Origin: Flavobacteriaceae bacterium
Lineage (GTDB): Bacteria > Bacteroidota > Bacteroidia > Flavobacteriales > Flavobacteriaceae
Direction: 5' to 3'
Assembly (NCBI GenBank): GCA_028284005.1
Contig: JANQSO010000002.1
Coordinates: 1 to 64,000, forward strand
Length of the DNA stretch: 64,000 nt
Of the stretch, positions 46,169 through 55,365 are shown piece by piece (the first letter of the stretch is position 1; every line of letters begins with the position of its first letter). Made by a program: the position numbers and the translations under genes. Below the pieces are notes generated by a model. That model was given only the letters and a program-made list of their open reading frames with translations, made no database searches and was not told the origin of the DNA.

Positions 46169-48778
46169 CTATTTAACTATTAATTGTTTTGAAGTGGAAT
46201 GATCGTTTGTTCTTAACTTAACAAAGTACACCCCTGCTTTCAGCTTGGAAACGTCAAATGAAAAATTATTCGTTCCCATATGTATCCCTCCTGAATAAAT
46301 ATCAGCAACTTTTTGCCCTAAAACAGAATACAGTTCTATTGTTGCAGAAGAATATACATTCTCGACATCCACATCCAGATTTACTTTTGCTGCAGAAGGA
46401 TTAGGATAGATCCTTATACTTGAATCTAAAGCAAACTCATCTACCCCTAACGGATCATTCACAAAGTCTCTTTGCCATATTCCGTGGCCATGTGTAGCAA
46501 TACGGAGCTTCCTGTTTGAAGGAGAAACATTTAAATCGTATATCATGGTAGCTTCAGGTAAAGCATCACTAAAGATCTCCCAGGAATTTCCTCCATTTTC
46601 AGAAAAGTAGACCCCTAGATCATTCCCTACATAAAGATTATCCGAATTTAAAGGATCAATCGCAATGGTATTAGTTGGTACATCAGGTAATATTCCATCA
46701 ATAGCGGTCCAATTTGAACCCGCATCAATAGATTTGTACACATGATCTGACCCAAATCCCGAAAAAACGGCATATACAACATTATCATCATTGGGGTCCA
46801 CTTCAATATCTTTACACAAACGATCAGGCAAGCCGGTAAGTACAGTAAAGCTTTGGCCTCCATTAACCGATTTAAATAATTTTGGATTACTCCCCCAGGT
46901 ACCAAAAGGGTCGCCAGCTGTTGCTACATACACAATGTCCGGATTTAAAGGAGATATCTCAATTTTTATAATGACATTTCCTCCATCAACCGATTGATTT
47001 CCTGTAGCCGCCCAATTAGCACCTACATCTGTTGATTTATATAGATAAGTACCTGCGGCATACATAATATCCTGATTGGATGGAGCCAACTTATAAGGAG
47101 CCGAAAATGCCGTATAATCTCCAGAGAGCAAATTGGGGCCTATATTAAAAAAAGATGATCCATTATTTAATGATTTCAAAATATTCAATCCCTGAGATGA
47201 CCCAAAAACTATTTGATCATTGCTTTGGTGAACTGAAGCAGACATTCCGTCACCACCAATTACCCGCCACCAGGATGGATTCCCTTTATATATATAGGAT
47301 GCATTATCTTGAGTCCCCCCTATACAAAAATTTGGGTTTTGAGCAGAGCTACTCATATCTGCATAAAACTGAGTTGTTTTTAGGCCTCCATTTAATGTTG
47401 TATAAGGAACTTCTCCATCATCAGAAACAAAAACACCTCCATCTGAAGCCATAAATACTTTATTATTGATTGGATGATAATAAACTGCATGTATGTCTGA
47501 ATGAACATAATTATTACCTCCTTCAGGCACTGTGACCAAAACTTCTCCCATCGTCCAGGTATTGGCGGTTTTTTGTATAAAATTAGCTCCTGTATCTGTT
47601 GATTTCCATGCATTGATCCCAACATTTATAATTTCATTCGGGTTTAAGGGATTCACTGCAATATCATGAGAATACCACCCTTGGTATAGAGCAATATTCT
47701 GATTGTTGATTCTAGTCCAATTTATTCCTCCGTTAGAAGATTTAAAAATACCTGCCGGAGTGGTTGGTCCAGTATTAAACCATCCCACTTGTATAGATGC
47801 ATAAATAGTGTTTGAATTTGATGGGTCAATTTCCAATTTTGCACTTCCCGACCATGCTGTAATTAGTCCAGGGTCCAGTAATTCTGTAAAAGAATTTCCT
47901 CCGTTAGTGGATTTAAAAATTCCACTTAAATTTGGATCCAATCCATTATTAAAATTGCCCTGCGACACATAAATAATATCTCCATTCGTAGGATCAATTT
48001 CGATATCTATACAATTTTGTTCAGAAAAAATTAATGTCCAGTTATCTCCGCCGTCTGTACTTTTATATACCCCATCAGTAGTTGCAGCATATATTTCCTG
48101 TGAGTTTTGTTCATTGATCGCAATATCCTGAACTCCCTTTATCTCATTATTGTTAAAATCCAATACGTGAGACCAGGTATTTCCTCCGTCAATTGTCTTT
48201 AAGATCCCTATACCATAGGTTCCCCTGGTAAGTCTAACAACTGTCCCGGGTTCTGCCAAACCATTTCCATAGACTTCTCCCGTACCTAAGAGCATAATAT
48301 CTGGATCATTTTTATCAATTGCAATGGATGCAACTCCCAACAACGGAAACCCGGTTGGTACATATTCCCAGGCATCCTCACCTACTCCTTGAGTAGTAGT
48401 TTTCCACAGTCCTCCACTAGCCGAGCCTGCATAAATAATATCTTCGTCAGTAGGGTGAAACGCCAAACAGAGTGTCCGGCCGCCAATGTTTTTGGGACCC
48501 AAACTTTCCCATTCTCCCGGAATTAAATTTGATCGCAGAGCCGTATTGCGCTTATTTTGCTCAAAAGCTTCCTGAAATTTTGATACGGGAATATTCTCAA
48601 AAGGATAGGTCCTTTCAAATGTCCACATATCCAAGCTGTTTCCTGCACCGGAAGTTTTTATAGTTTCCGTACCGGAGGTTTCAACGTGTAATGGAGTTTC
48701 TACTTTTTCAATTGAAACCCCAAGAAGAAATAGAAACACAAGAGAAGCTGAAACTAATAGTAATTTTTTTGTTTTCAT
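46169..48778 (-). CDS. large secreted sortilin/BNR-type propeller with T9SS sorting domain
   Basis: An 869-residue exported protein. After the N-terminal anchor or signal comes the frequent opening WESLGPKNIGGRTLCLAFHP. Many BNR/Asp-box and sortilin-like blades follow (GGLWKTTTQG, GVYKSTDGGDNWTL, GIFKSTNGGNSF, LYKSTDVGANW, VYKSIDAGSNW, VYFSENGGNSW), making one or two large beta-propellers. The end is a T9SS sorting domain (YPNPSAAKVNLDVDV, DVSKLKAGVYFVKL). Such proteins are commonly called glycosyl-hydrolase or sortilin-like but no catalytic residues can be named. Co-transcribed with the NHL protein downstream. Confidence 0.88.
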   Translation of the reverse strand: MKTKKLLLVSASLVFLFLLGVSIEKVETPLHVETSGTETIKTSGAGNSLDMWTFERTYPFENIPVSKFQEAFEQNKRNTALRSNLIPGEWESLGPKNIGGRTLCLAFHPTDEDIIYAGSASGGLWKTTTQGVGEDAWEYVPTGFPLLGVASIAIDKNDPDIMLLGTGEVYGNGLAEPGTVVRLTRGTYGIGILKTIDGGNTWSHVLDFNNNEIKGVQDIAINEQNSQEIYAATTDGVYKSTDGGDNWTLIFSEQNCIDIEIDPTNGDIIYVSQGNFNNGLDPNLSGIFKSTNGGNSFTELLDPGLITAWSGSAKLEIDPSNSNTIYASIQVGWFNTGPTTPAGIFKSSNGGINWTRINNQNIALYQGWYSHDIAVNPLNPNEIINVGINAWKSTDTGANFIQKTANTWTMGEVLVTVPEGGNNYVHSDIHAVYYHPINNKVFMASDGGVFVSDDGEVPYTTLNGGLKTTQFYADMSSSAQNPNFCIGGTQDNASYIYKGNPSWWRVIGGDGMSASVHQSNDQIVFGSSQGLNILKSLNNGSSFFNIGPNLLSGDYTAFSAPYKLAPSNQDIMYAAGTYLYKSTDVGANWAATGNQSVDGGNVIIKIEISPLNPDIVYVATAGDPFGTWGSNPKLFKSVNGGQSFTVLTGLPDRLCKDIEVDPNDDNVVYAVFSGFGSDHVYKSIDAGSNWTAIDGILPDVPTNTIAIDPLNSDNLYVGNDLGVYFSENGGNSWEIFSDALPEATMIYDLNVSPSNRKLRIATHGHGIWQRDFVNDPLGVDEFALDSSIRIYPNPSAAKVNLDVDVENVYSSATIELYSVLGQKVADIYSGGIHMGTNNFSFDVSKLKAGVYFVKLRTNDHSTSKQLIVK

Positions 48779-48858
48779 ATAGCATATTTTATAGATGGTT
48801 ACTTCAAATTGATTGATGAATGCTATTTTTAATAAGTAATTTGATGTTTTTATTTAAC

Positions 48859-48888
48859 TTTTCCGAAAATCCCGATAAGGTTTTCCGA
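48859..48888. promoter_or_regulatory. direct-repeat operator candidate between divergent genes
   Basis: TTTTCCGA occurs at 48859 and again at 48881, 22 bp apart, with a related CCCGATA between them. The spacing is two helical turns, as for the half-sites of AraC-type regulators. It lies between the sortilin-like gene (minus) and the first AraC gene (plus). Candidate only. Confidence 0.3.
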
Positions 48889-49042
48889 TATTCTTATGAA
48901 ATAAATGCATATTCGTTTATTGAAGTATATCTAACTTTAAACTTAAACAAAGCATTTCACTTTTTTTTGTCAAATATTGCTTTTTAAAAAGTGTAAGGTT
49001 TATTTAATTTCCTTCTAATTATATGGATTTACTATACAATCT

Positions 49043-49942
49043 ATGCTAGGCTTTAAAGATGAAATAATCCGTTTTAGTGAACCAAAGACCAAGGACTTTT
49101 TTCCTGAAAGGTTTTCCAATGAAATCTATTTTTCAAATGTGAACAATGATTTTGACCTCACGTATACTTCCAGCTTTTCAATTAAGTATGTGATCAATGG
49201 TTTTGAAAAGTATAAAGTGGGTAAAATTCCTTTCAACGTTAAACAGAATCAATATTTAATTGTTAATGATGAACAAACGGTTAAAAATCAAGGAGCAAAT
49301 GCAAAGGCACTATCTATCTTTTTAGACAAATACGTGATAAATAATATCGTAGATAATTTAAACCTTAATGAAGAGCGCTTACTGGATGACCCTTACACTA
49401 TAAGAAATGAAAATATCAATTTCTTTGAAACCATTTATCCTGCAAATGACCTGCTTGGAAATCATTTAAATTATTTCTACAGACAATCTGTATGCAATAA
49501 AAACTTCAACGTTAACGAAGAAATATACTATAAACTGGGACTGGCTTTTGTAAAGTCTCAGTTAAATGTATCTCAAAAAATCAATAACATTAAAAGTATT
49601 AGATATTCTACCCGTCGTGAACTTTTTAAAAGAGCCATGTTCGCCAAAACATACATAGAGGATAATAGCGATAATACATTTAGTTTGGATTTGTTATCAA
49701 GTATATGCTTCCTTTCAAAATTCCATTTAATAAGGGTCTTTAAAGCTGTCTACAATATAACTCCATATAACTATTACCTCAATTTAAAGGTAGAGAAGTC
49801 TAAATATTACTTAAGAAAAACCGGCCTTTCAATTACTGAAATAGCTGGAATTTCGGGGTTCAATGATATTTATTCTTATAGCAAGAGGTTTAAGCTTTAT
49901 ACCGGTATGACGCCTATGGAATTTAGAATTAAAAAATACTAG
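49043..49942 (+). CDS. AraC-family transcriptional regulator (paralogue 1)
   Basis: A 299-residue soluble regulator. The N-terminal ~160 residues look like a degenerate cupin sensor (FSNEIYFSN, SFSIKYVINGFEKYKVG, NQYLIVNDEQTV). The C-terminal ~100 residues are two helix-turn-helix motifs of the AraC type (FSLDLLSSICFLSKFHLIRVFKAVYNITPY and LSITEIAGISGFNDIYSYSKRFKLYTGMTP). Similar throughout to the next gene, so the two arose by duplication. Divergent from the sortilin-like gene with a possible operator between. Confidence 0.92.
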   Translation: MLGFKDEIIRFSEPKTKDFFPERFSNEIYFSNVNNDFDLTYTSSFSIKYVINGFEKYKVGKIPFNVKQNQYLIVNDEQTVKNQGANAKALSIFLDKYVINNIVDNLNLNEERLLDDPYTIRNENINFFETIYPANDLLGNHLNYFYRQSVCNKNFNVNEEIYYKLGLAFVKSQLNVSQKINNIKSIRYSTRRELFKRAMFAKTYIEDNSDNTFSLDLLSSICFLSKFHLIRVFKAVYNITPYNYYLNLKVEKSKYYLRKTGLSITEIAGISGFNDIYSYSKRFKLYTGMTPMEFRIKKY

Positions 49943-50092
49943 TTATATCCTTTAAGTATTATTGAAATAAAGGTGTTTTCGAGAAACCATGCATAAGAAC
50001 TCCGCCTAAACCTTTTTAACAAAACTTTAAATTGGTTTATTGATATATCAATTATATTTATTTGCCTGATAGTTATTGACCAATAAAAAACA

Positions 50093-50983
50093 ATGTCATT
50101 TACAAAAATAGGATCTTCATACTCTTCATCTCTATTCCCTAAGGAATTCTCCAATCAGTTATACCTGTCTGAAAATACTTGTTTAGGTGAATTTACGTAC
50201 AGATCATCCTATTCAATAAAATATGTTCTTAGTGGTTATGAGCGGTATCAGGTTCAAGGGAGGGAGCTAATTATTAAGCCCGGCCAGCATTTATTGGTAG
50301 ACAATAATAGCAGAGTTACCACACTTCCTGCCACAGGCAAAGCGATCTCAATATTTATTGCTCCTGAAACGCTTAAAGATGTTAAATCCATACTTTACAA
50401 TGATTCGCCGGAAAAGATATTGGATAACTATAACTGCCTGGAGGAAACTTCTTTTTTGTTACAAGAAGCTATATATCATTTAGAAAATAAAAGGATTCAC
50501 AATATTCTTAAAATAATAGAGAAAACTCTATTAAACAATCCTTCTCCCGGAGAACATGAAATTGACCCTTCCCTCTTTTTTCAATTGTCGGATGCCATTC
50601 TTTTGGACCAACAAGTACACTCATCCAGGCTTAATAATTTAAAGAATTTCAAAAAATCCACTATACAGGAACAATACTCCCGGTTGCTCATTGGGTATCA
50701 GTATTTGAACGATAACTGGAATGAGCCATTTTCTCTAAAAAAAACTGCTGCCATATCCATGCTATCTCCTTACCATTTTCACAGGTTATTCCGAAGCTGT
50801 TTCTCAAAAACTCCTTATCAATACCATCTTGATATTCAAATGGACAAAGCTCTTGAACTACTCAAAAAAGACCAGTACCAGATATCAGATATTAGTTCCC
50901 TGCTAGGGTATGGCAGTCCTACAGCATTTGGAAGAACATTTAAAAAATATTTCGGAACTACACCTTCCCATTTTTATAAATAA
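50093..50983 (+). CDS. AraC-family transcriptional regulator (paralogue 2)
   Basis: A 296-residue paralogue of the gene at 49043, with the shared SSYSIKYVLSGYERYQV in the sensor domain and DNA-binding helices FSLKKTAAISMLSPYHFHRLFRSCF and ISDISSLLGYGSPTAFGRTFKKYFGTTP. It has no membrane segment. The secreted NHL protein gene follows on the same strand after 256 bp, making it a plausible target. Confidence 0.92.
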   Translation: MSFTKIGSSYSSSLFPKEFSNQLYLSENTCLGEFTYRSSYSIKYVLSGYERYQVQGRELIIKPGQHLLVDNNSRVTTLPATGKAISIFIAPETLKDVKSILYNDSPEKILDNYNCLEETSFLLQEAIYHLENKRIHNILKIIEKTLLNNPSPGEHEIDPSLFFQLSDAILLDQQVHSSRLNNLKNFKKSTIQEQYSRLLIGYQYLNDNWNEPFSLKKTAAISMLSPYHFHRLFRSCFSKTPYQYHLDIQMDKALELLKKDQYQISDISSLLGYGSPTAFGRTFKKYFGTTPSHFYK

Positions 50984-51239
50984 GCAATATCTGTAGATTA
51001 CATTTAAATTATACTCAATACTCTTGTAGAGTTAAATAATGTTATCTATTTCAAAAAAATTGGAACGCCTTTTATAACATAGAGGCGAGGGTACAACCCA
51101 AGTGATCTTCTGGTAGACCCGTAGTGAATTCTCAAGTTTAGAGTAATCTCCAAACAAATCTAAATAGATACCAATAATAATTATTAAATAAGCAAAGTAT
51201 TCCTTTCATATAGATTTTGTTTAATATAAAAAAAACCAA

Positions 51240-52379
51240 ATGAAAAAAGTTACTCTACTCAGTATTATATTAATATTCCAGGCCGTTCAAGTGTATGCTC
51301 AGACGGTGGAAACGGTAGTTTCAGACCCAAAGATCCTAGATGGTTTGCATGTGGATAGTGAAGGCAATATCTATACTACATCAGGAGGGTTAGCTAATGG
51401 AGTCGATATTGGAAAATACAATGTATCCACTTCCGAATGGAATTCATCTTTTGCAACAGGGTTTAGTGGGCCAATTGATATAGTCGAAGATCAAAATGGA
51501 CTATTTGTTGTCACCAATTACGATAACAACACAGTATCTTCATTAGACTTAAATACCAACCAGGTGACTACTATTGCTACCGGCCTTGATGGCCCATCAG
51601 GTTTGGTCAAAGATGACAATGGCAATATTTATGTGGCTAACTTTGGAGCACCCCCAACATATTCGGGGCATCAAATACATAAAATTACGCCTTCAGGACA
51701 GGTTTCAATTTTTGTAGATTCAAATCTTATATCCACTTTACAACCCATGACCATTAATGGTGATGGTGATCTAATTATCGAATCACAAGGCAATCTCTAT
51801 AAAATTGATCTACAAACAGCAGATATCCAATTCTGGGCCAGTGTAGGGATGAATATAGGGCACTTGAAATTCAGGCCAAAAGATTCGCACATATATGCTA
51901 CTGCTCCCCAAGCTCATAAAATTCTGAAAATAGACACCCAGGGAGTGGTTACTGTTTTTTCCGGATCTGTAGCCGGATATAATGACGGCCCTATAGGAGA
52001 GGCTTTATTTAGAAATCCTCTGGGAATTGAATTCTCACCAGATGAAGATATAATATACATTAGTGAAGCTGGTTATTCTACTCCAACAGGCCGTATTAGA
52101 AGAATCATTTTAGATCCTTTAGGGGTTGATGATTTTGAATTGGCTTCTGCCAATATTTCCCCAAATCCCGGAAGCGATGAATTTACGATCTCATTGCCTT
52201 CTGTTTTTGATGAGTTGGATATCAAAGTATTCAATATAATTGGTACTCAGGTAATTTCCGAAGAATTTTCGAACAGAAAAAGCATCAAAATTGATGTTTC
52301 CAAATTAAGTTCAGGGCAATATATAGTGCATCTTATCACTAATAAGGGCCTTGTTGTAAAAAAGTTCATTAAAAAATAA
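51240..52379 (+). CDS. secreted NHL/SMP-30-like propeller with T9SS sorting domain
   Basis: Signal peptide to VYAQ, then a six-bladed-type propeller (DGLHVDSEGNIYTTSGG, GPIDIVEDQNGLFVVTNYDN, GPSGLVKDDNGNIYVANFG, HIYATAPQAHKILKID, NPLGIEFSPDEDIIYIS). The T9SS domain closes it (SPNPGSDEFTISLP, IKVFNIIGTQVISE, DVSKLSSGQYIVHL). A second partial T9SS domain follows in the same frame after the stop. Lies downstream of the two AraC genes. Confidence 0.9.
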   Translation: MKKVTLLSIILIFQAVQVYAQTVETVVSDPKILDGLHVDSEGNIYTTSGGLANGVDIGKYNVSTSEWNSSFATGFSGPIDIVEDQNGLFVVTNYDNNTVSSLDLNTNQVTTIATGLDGPSGLVKDDNGNIYVANFGAPPTYSGHQIHKITPSGQVSIFVDSNLISTLQPMTINGDGDLIIESQGNLYKIDLQTADIQFWASVGMNIGHLKFRPKDSHIYATAPQAHKILKIDTQGVVTVFSGSVAGYNDGPIGEALFRNPLGIEFSPDEDIIYISEAGYSTPTGRIRRIILDPLGVDDFELASANISPNPGSDEFTISLPSVFDELDIKVFNIIGTQVISEEFSNRKSIKIDVSKLSSGQYIVHLITNKGLVVKKFIKK

Positions 52380-52502
52380 ATCTACTTATCATTTGGAAGC
52401 GAGTTTACACAAATAATAGATTTCAGTAACAAAGAGCAAGGAGTTTATTTGGTTAAAATAAGCTATGATACATCTGTTGAAACATTTAAAGTAATTAAAT
52501 AA
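52380..52502 (+). pseudogene. T9SS sorting-domain remnant
   Basis: Directly after the stop of the NHL gene, in the same frame, 40 codons translate as the end of another T9SS sorting domain: SFGSEFTQIIDFSNKEQG then VYLVKISYDTSVETFKVIK and a stop. It has no start, so it is a 3' remnant of a lost cargo gene or the original end of the upstream gene before a swap. Found by reading past the stop. Confidence 0.7.
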
Positions 52503-52511
52503 AGTAGGTTT

Positions 52512-53909
52512 TTGTTGGGGTATTACATTAGAAATACTAGAAAAATTAATAGAATAAAAATTCTGTTGTATGTTATCATATTTACAGTAGCTTTTAGTGT
52601 TTTTGCAAGGAAAAGTAGTAATACCCCAACTACCTTTAGAAGTGAATACTATACAGGTATAGCCTTTCGTGAAACACCCTATGCGGATATTGTAGGAGTA
52701 CGGCCTGTCTCAAAGGAAAAAGCCAATGGCATCTGTCATTTTCAAATGGATTATGACCAACAAAACAGATTGGTTCAGGTTCAGTATTTACTAAATGGAA
52801 AATTAAAACCCTTTTCCGACCGTTTTGTGAGATCTTCCCGTATTAAAATTGAATACTCCGGGAATGAGGAAATACGCACTTTCTATAATGAATTTGGCCA
52901 TAGAACCTTGGTTTCCGGTGATGTATATACAGTAAAAATCACTTTAGATGAAAATGGCAATAGAACTTCATTAAATTTTTATGATGTAAATGAAAATCAT
53001 ATTGAAAATGACTTTGGAATAGCTTCTTATGAATGGAATACTAATTTGGATGGGACCGTCATTGAAAAACGTTACGACATTCACGGAAATATCCAGCGAA
53101 ACCGTCCGGGATTTGGCTATTTCATTACAAAATTCACATATGATCACCGTGGTTTTTTAAGTTTAATGACCAATCTGGGAAAAGAAGGAAATAAAATTAC
53201 CACAGACAAAGCAGGTGTGGCCCATACAAAAATTGGTTATGACCTCAATGGTTATTTTATTCAATGGCAAAACCTAGATCCTAACTACAATCCAAAAAGA
53301 GGCATGAGCAATATTGCCGAAATACAATATATCCCATCATTATTTAATGAACATTTGTCTGCAGCCTTTATTGATGCAAACTCAAAACCACAAGTAACTA
53401 ATTGGGGGGCGCATATGGTTAAATATACCTTTGATGAAAAAGGCAATGTGACGTCTTCCCGCTTTTACGGAATAGATGGTAACCCTGTAAATACCAATAA
53501 TGGTATAGGGTTCATAAAAAGGGACTACTCTCCGGATGGCAGATTTGAAGCCTCAAGAAGTTATTTTGACAAAGATGAAAATCCAATTCACGTAAACTCT
53601 ACACAGATACATCAAACAAAAACAGAATTTGAAAATGGTAACCCAATACGTATTTCATATCTGGATCTTAATGGAGCTTTAGTTACAAACCCATCGCTTG
53701 GATATGCTTCAGAAGTAAGAACCTATGACGATAAAGGACGCTTAACAGTAATTCACTTTTTAACTGAAAAGGGAAAATTGACCAATCATGCTACCTGGGG
53801 TATTGCACGCTTTGTATATAACTATAAAAACAAAACTGAGTTGGCATCGGTAAATTATTACGATGCTACAGGCAAACAAAAAAGAGCTGTTTGGAATCCG
53901 GTTCATTAA
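52512..53909 (+). CDS. exported YD-like repeat protein, unknown function
   Basis: A 465-residue protein with an N-terminal hydrophobic segment (IKILLYVIIFTVAFSVFA), probably a signal or anchor. It continues with about eight degenerate ~45-50-residue units of the form Y/F-x-Y/F-D-x-x-G-x-x-x-S-x-x-F/Y...G-x-P/K (KYTFDEKGNVTSSRFYGIDG, RTYDDKGRLTVIHFL). The units recall RHS/YD repeats and the 'DNGNL' type repeats of Bacteroidota. No RHS core, toxin tip or sorting domain is present. The start is TTG at 52512; no suitable ATG exists. Function unknown. Confidence 0.75.
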   Translation: MLGYYIRNTRKINRIKILLYVIIFTVAFSVFARKSSNTPTTFRSEYYTGIAFRETPYADIVGVRPVSKEKANGICHFQMDYDQQNRLVQVQYLLNGKLKPFSDRFVRSSRIKIEYSGNEEIRTFYNEFGHRTLVSGDVYTVKITLDENGNRTSLNFYDVNENHIENDFGIASYEWNTNLDGTVIEKRYDIHGNIQRNRPGFGYFITKFTYDHRGFLSLMTNLGKEGNKITTDKAGVAHTKIGYDLNGYFIQWQNLDPNYNPKRGMSNIAEIQYIPSLFNEHLSAAFIDANSKPQVTNWGAHMVKYTFDEKGNVTSSRFYGIDGNPVNTNNGIGFIKRDYSPDGRFEASRSYFDKDENPIHVNSTQIHQTKTEFENGNPIRISYLDLNGALVTNPSLGYASEVRTYDDKGRLTVIHFLTEKGKLTNHATWGIARFVYNYKNKTELASVNYYDATGKQKRAVWNPVH

Positions 53910-54015
53910 ATACATGGTATGTATTTATATAAAAACAGCACCCTGCTAAAAAATTAGAACCTCTTTAGGCATCGAACCGGAAGTGGCCCGGGCAGGCTTT
54001 CTTACATCTGTCTTT

Positions 54016-54047
54016 TTTGCCTCAAGCAATCGATTATACTATATTTG
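54016..54047 (+). promoter_or_regulatory. Bacteroidota promoter (-33/-7) for the membrane-anchored AraC gene
   Basis: TTTG at 54016-54019 and TATATTTG at 54040-54047, separated by 20 bases, fit TTTG-N19/20-TAnnTTTG. The -7 element ends 18 bases before the ATG at 54066. The best promoter match in the window. Confidence 0.65.
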
Positions 54048-54065
54048 GAGTAGATCCTATCCGAC

Positions 54066-55139
54066 ATGCCAGAAATAGTTATTTTTAGTACTTATATCCT
54101 TTCTTTTCAAGGCATTCTTATGAGCTTGATATTATTATTAAAGCACAGTGTCAGGAATTCCAATAATTTGTACTTAGTTCTTTTCTTACTGTTCTTTTCA
54201 TTGTTTCTTTTGGGTAAAAACCTCTACTGGGGTGCTTTTTACATACAAAATCCACACTTTATATTCAGTGTCGCTTCATTTCCTTTATTGTTTGGGCCAT
54301 TCCTGTATTTCTATATGGCCCCTAAGCAACGATCGATCGTTATACTCCTACATCTTCTGCCTTTCTTAATAGTTTTAGGCGACCATATTCCATTTTATTT
54401 ATTAGGTGCTGAAGCAAAGTTAGAATTCTTAAAATCCATGGTGCATACCGGGAGAATCAATTTTAGATTCTTCGCTTACAGAATTGCTATCATTCTTCAA
54501 ATAGCTGTCTATTTAGTATTTATACGTAAGCTTTTGTATAATAATGAATTAAGTGCGACAAAGATAAATTGGTTTAAAAACATTTCATTCTTATTTGGAG
54601 GGTTTGGAATTATCTATATGCTTCAAATCATTGTGTATGGTTTCTTCAACCAAATAGAAAATATTGCTCTCTACTTTGCCATCATGATGATAGCTATGGC
54701 ATGTATGATCCTTTTTCTTATCATAAAGATCGTGTTGATTCCTGAATTGTTAAAATGGAAGCCAAAGCATGCCAGAAGTAAGTTTTCAAAAGAAAAGAAA
54801 CAGGGTATAAAACAGGTTTTATCTTCCTTGATGTCTGAAGAAAAGGTATACCTGAATCCAAAATTACGACTTATAGATATCGCACATCGCATAAACCTAA
54901 CCGAACACCAACTTTCTCAAGTATTACATGAGTCATTCAATATGAATTTTTATGAATTTATAAATTCACATAGAATAGCTATGGCAAAAGAGTATCTTAT
55001 AAAACCCGAATTTAAACACTTCACTATCGATGCGATCGCACAAGAATCCGGTTTTCAATCAAAAAGTACTTTCTACGATGCCTTCAAAAAATTTGTAGGT
55101 ACTACCCCTTCTAATTATAAGAAAGCGAATCTTTCCTAA
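54066..55139 (+). CDS. membrane-anchored AraC-type regulator
   Basis: A 357-residue protein. The first ~225 residues contain seven hydrophobic segments (for example ILMSLILLLKHSV, LVLFLLFFSLFLLG, IALYFAIMMIAMACMILFLI). A basic linker (KWKPKHARSKFSKEKKQ) leads to an AraC DNA-binding domain (LRLIDIAHRINLTEHQLSQVLHESFNMNFYEF and FTIDAIAQESGFQSKSTFYDAFKKFVGTTP). The layout senses a signal in the membrane and binds DNA in the cytoplasm. It has its own promoter, is followed by a terminator, and lies just upstream of a T9SS NHL gene. Confidence 0.92.
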   Translation: MPEIVIFSTYILSFQGILMSLILLLKHSVRNSNNLYLVLFLLFFSLFLLGKNLYWGAFYIQNPHFIFSVASFPLLFGPFLYFYMAPKQRSIVILLHLLPFLIVLGDHIPFYLLGAEAKLEFLKSMVHTGRINFRFFAYRIAIILQIAVYLVFIRKLLYNNELSATKINWFKNISFLFGGFGIIYMLQIIVYGFFNQIENIALYFAIMMIAMACMILFLIIKIVLIPELLKWKPKHARSKFSKEKKQGIKQVLSSLMSEEKVYLNPKLRLIDIAHRINLTEHQLSQVLHESFNMNFYEFINSHRIAMAKEYLIKPEFKHFTIDAIAQESGFQSKSTFYDAFKKFVGTTPSNYKKANLS

Positions 55140-55153
55140 AATTTGCAACCTAA

Positions 55154-55182
55154 TTTGTTCGGGTTATCAGTAACCGAACAAA
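55154..55182. other. stable hairpin after the membrane AraC gene
   Basis: TTTGTTCGG and CCGAACAAA pair perfectly, with an inner TTA/TAA extension and a bulged G. No U-tract follows, so it may be an mRNA-stabilising stem or an operator rather than a terminator. Confidence 0.5.
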
Positions 55183-55268
55183 GTTCTGTGCATTGCAAAT
55201 CATCTTAAGGGCATTTTCAACTTATTATTGTAATGGTTATCTGGTATTGCCAGGTTGTTATCATTTTT

Positions 55269-55293
55269 GGGGTCATCCTGACCCTTTCTTTTT
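55269..55293 (+). terminator. intrinsic terminator after the membrane AraC gene
   Basis: GGGTCA-TCC-TGACCC followed by TTTCTTTTT. A short but perfect stem with a good U-tract. Confidence 0.7.
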
Positions 55294-55365
55294 AATTCAA
55301 CTAAGCATCGATAATCAAAATAGAGATTGTTGAATTCTCAAAACTATAAACTCAAAAAAAAGATT

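Noticed and set aside
46169-48778. Calling the BNR/sortilin protein a sialidase or glycosyl hydrolase
   Set aside because: Only Asp-box-like propeller repeats are visible; no catalytic Arg triad or acid/base could be identified.
51085-51125. A tRNA-like stretch (AGGGTACAACCC and surroundings) between the second AraC gene and the NHL gene
   Set aside because: On the opposite strand it resembles the tRNA-Asn 3' end only over a few bases with gaps; I could not build a cloverleaf or a convincing attachment scar.
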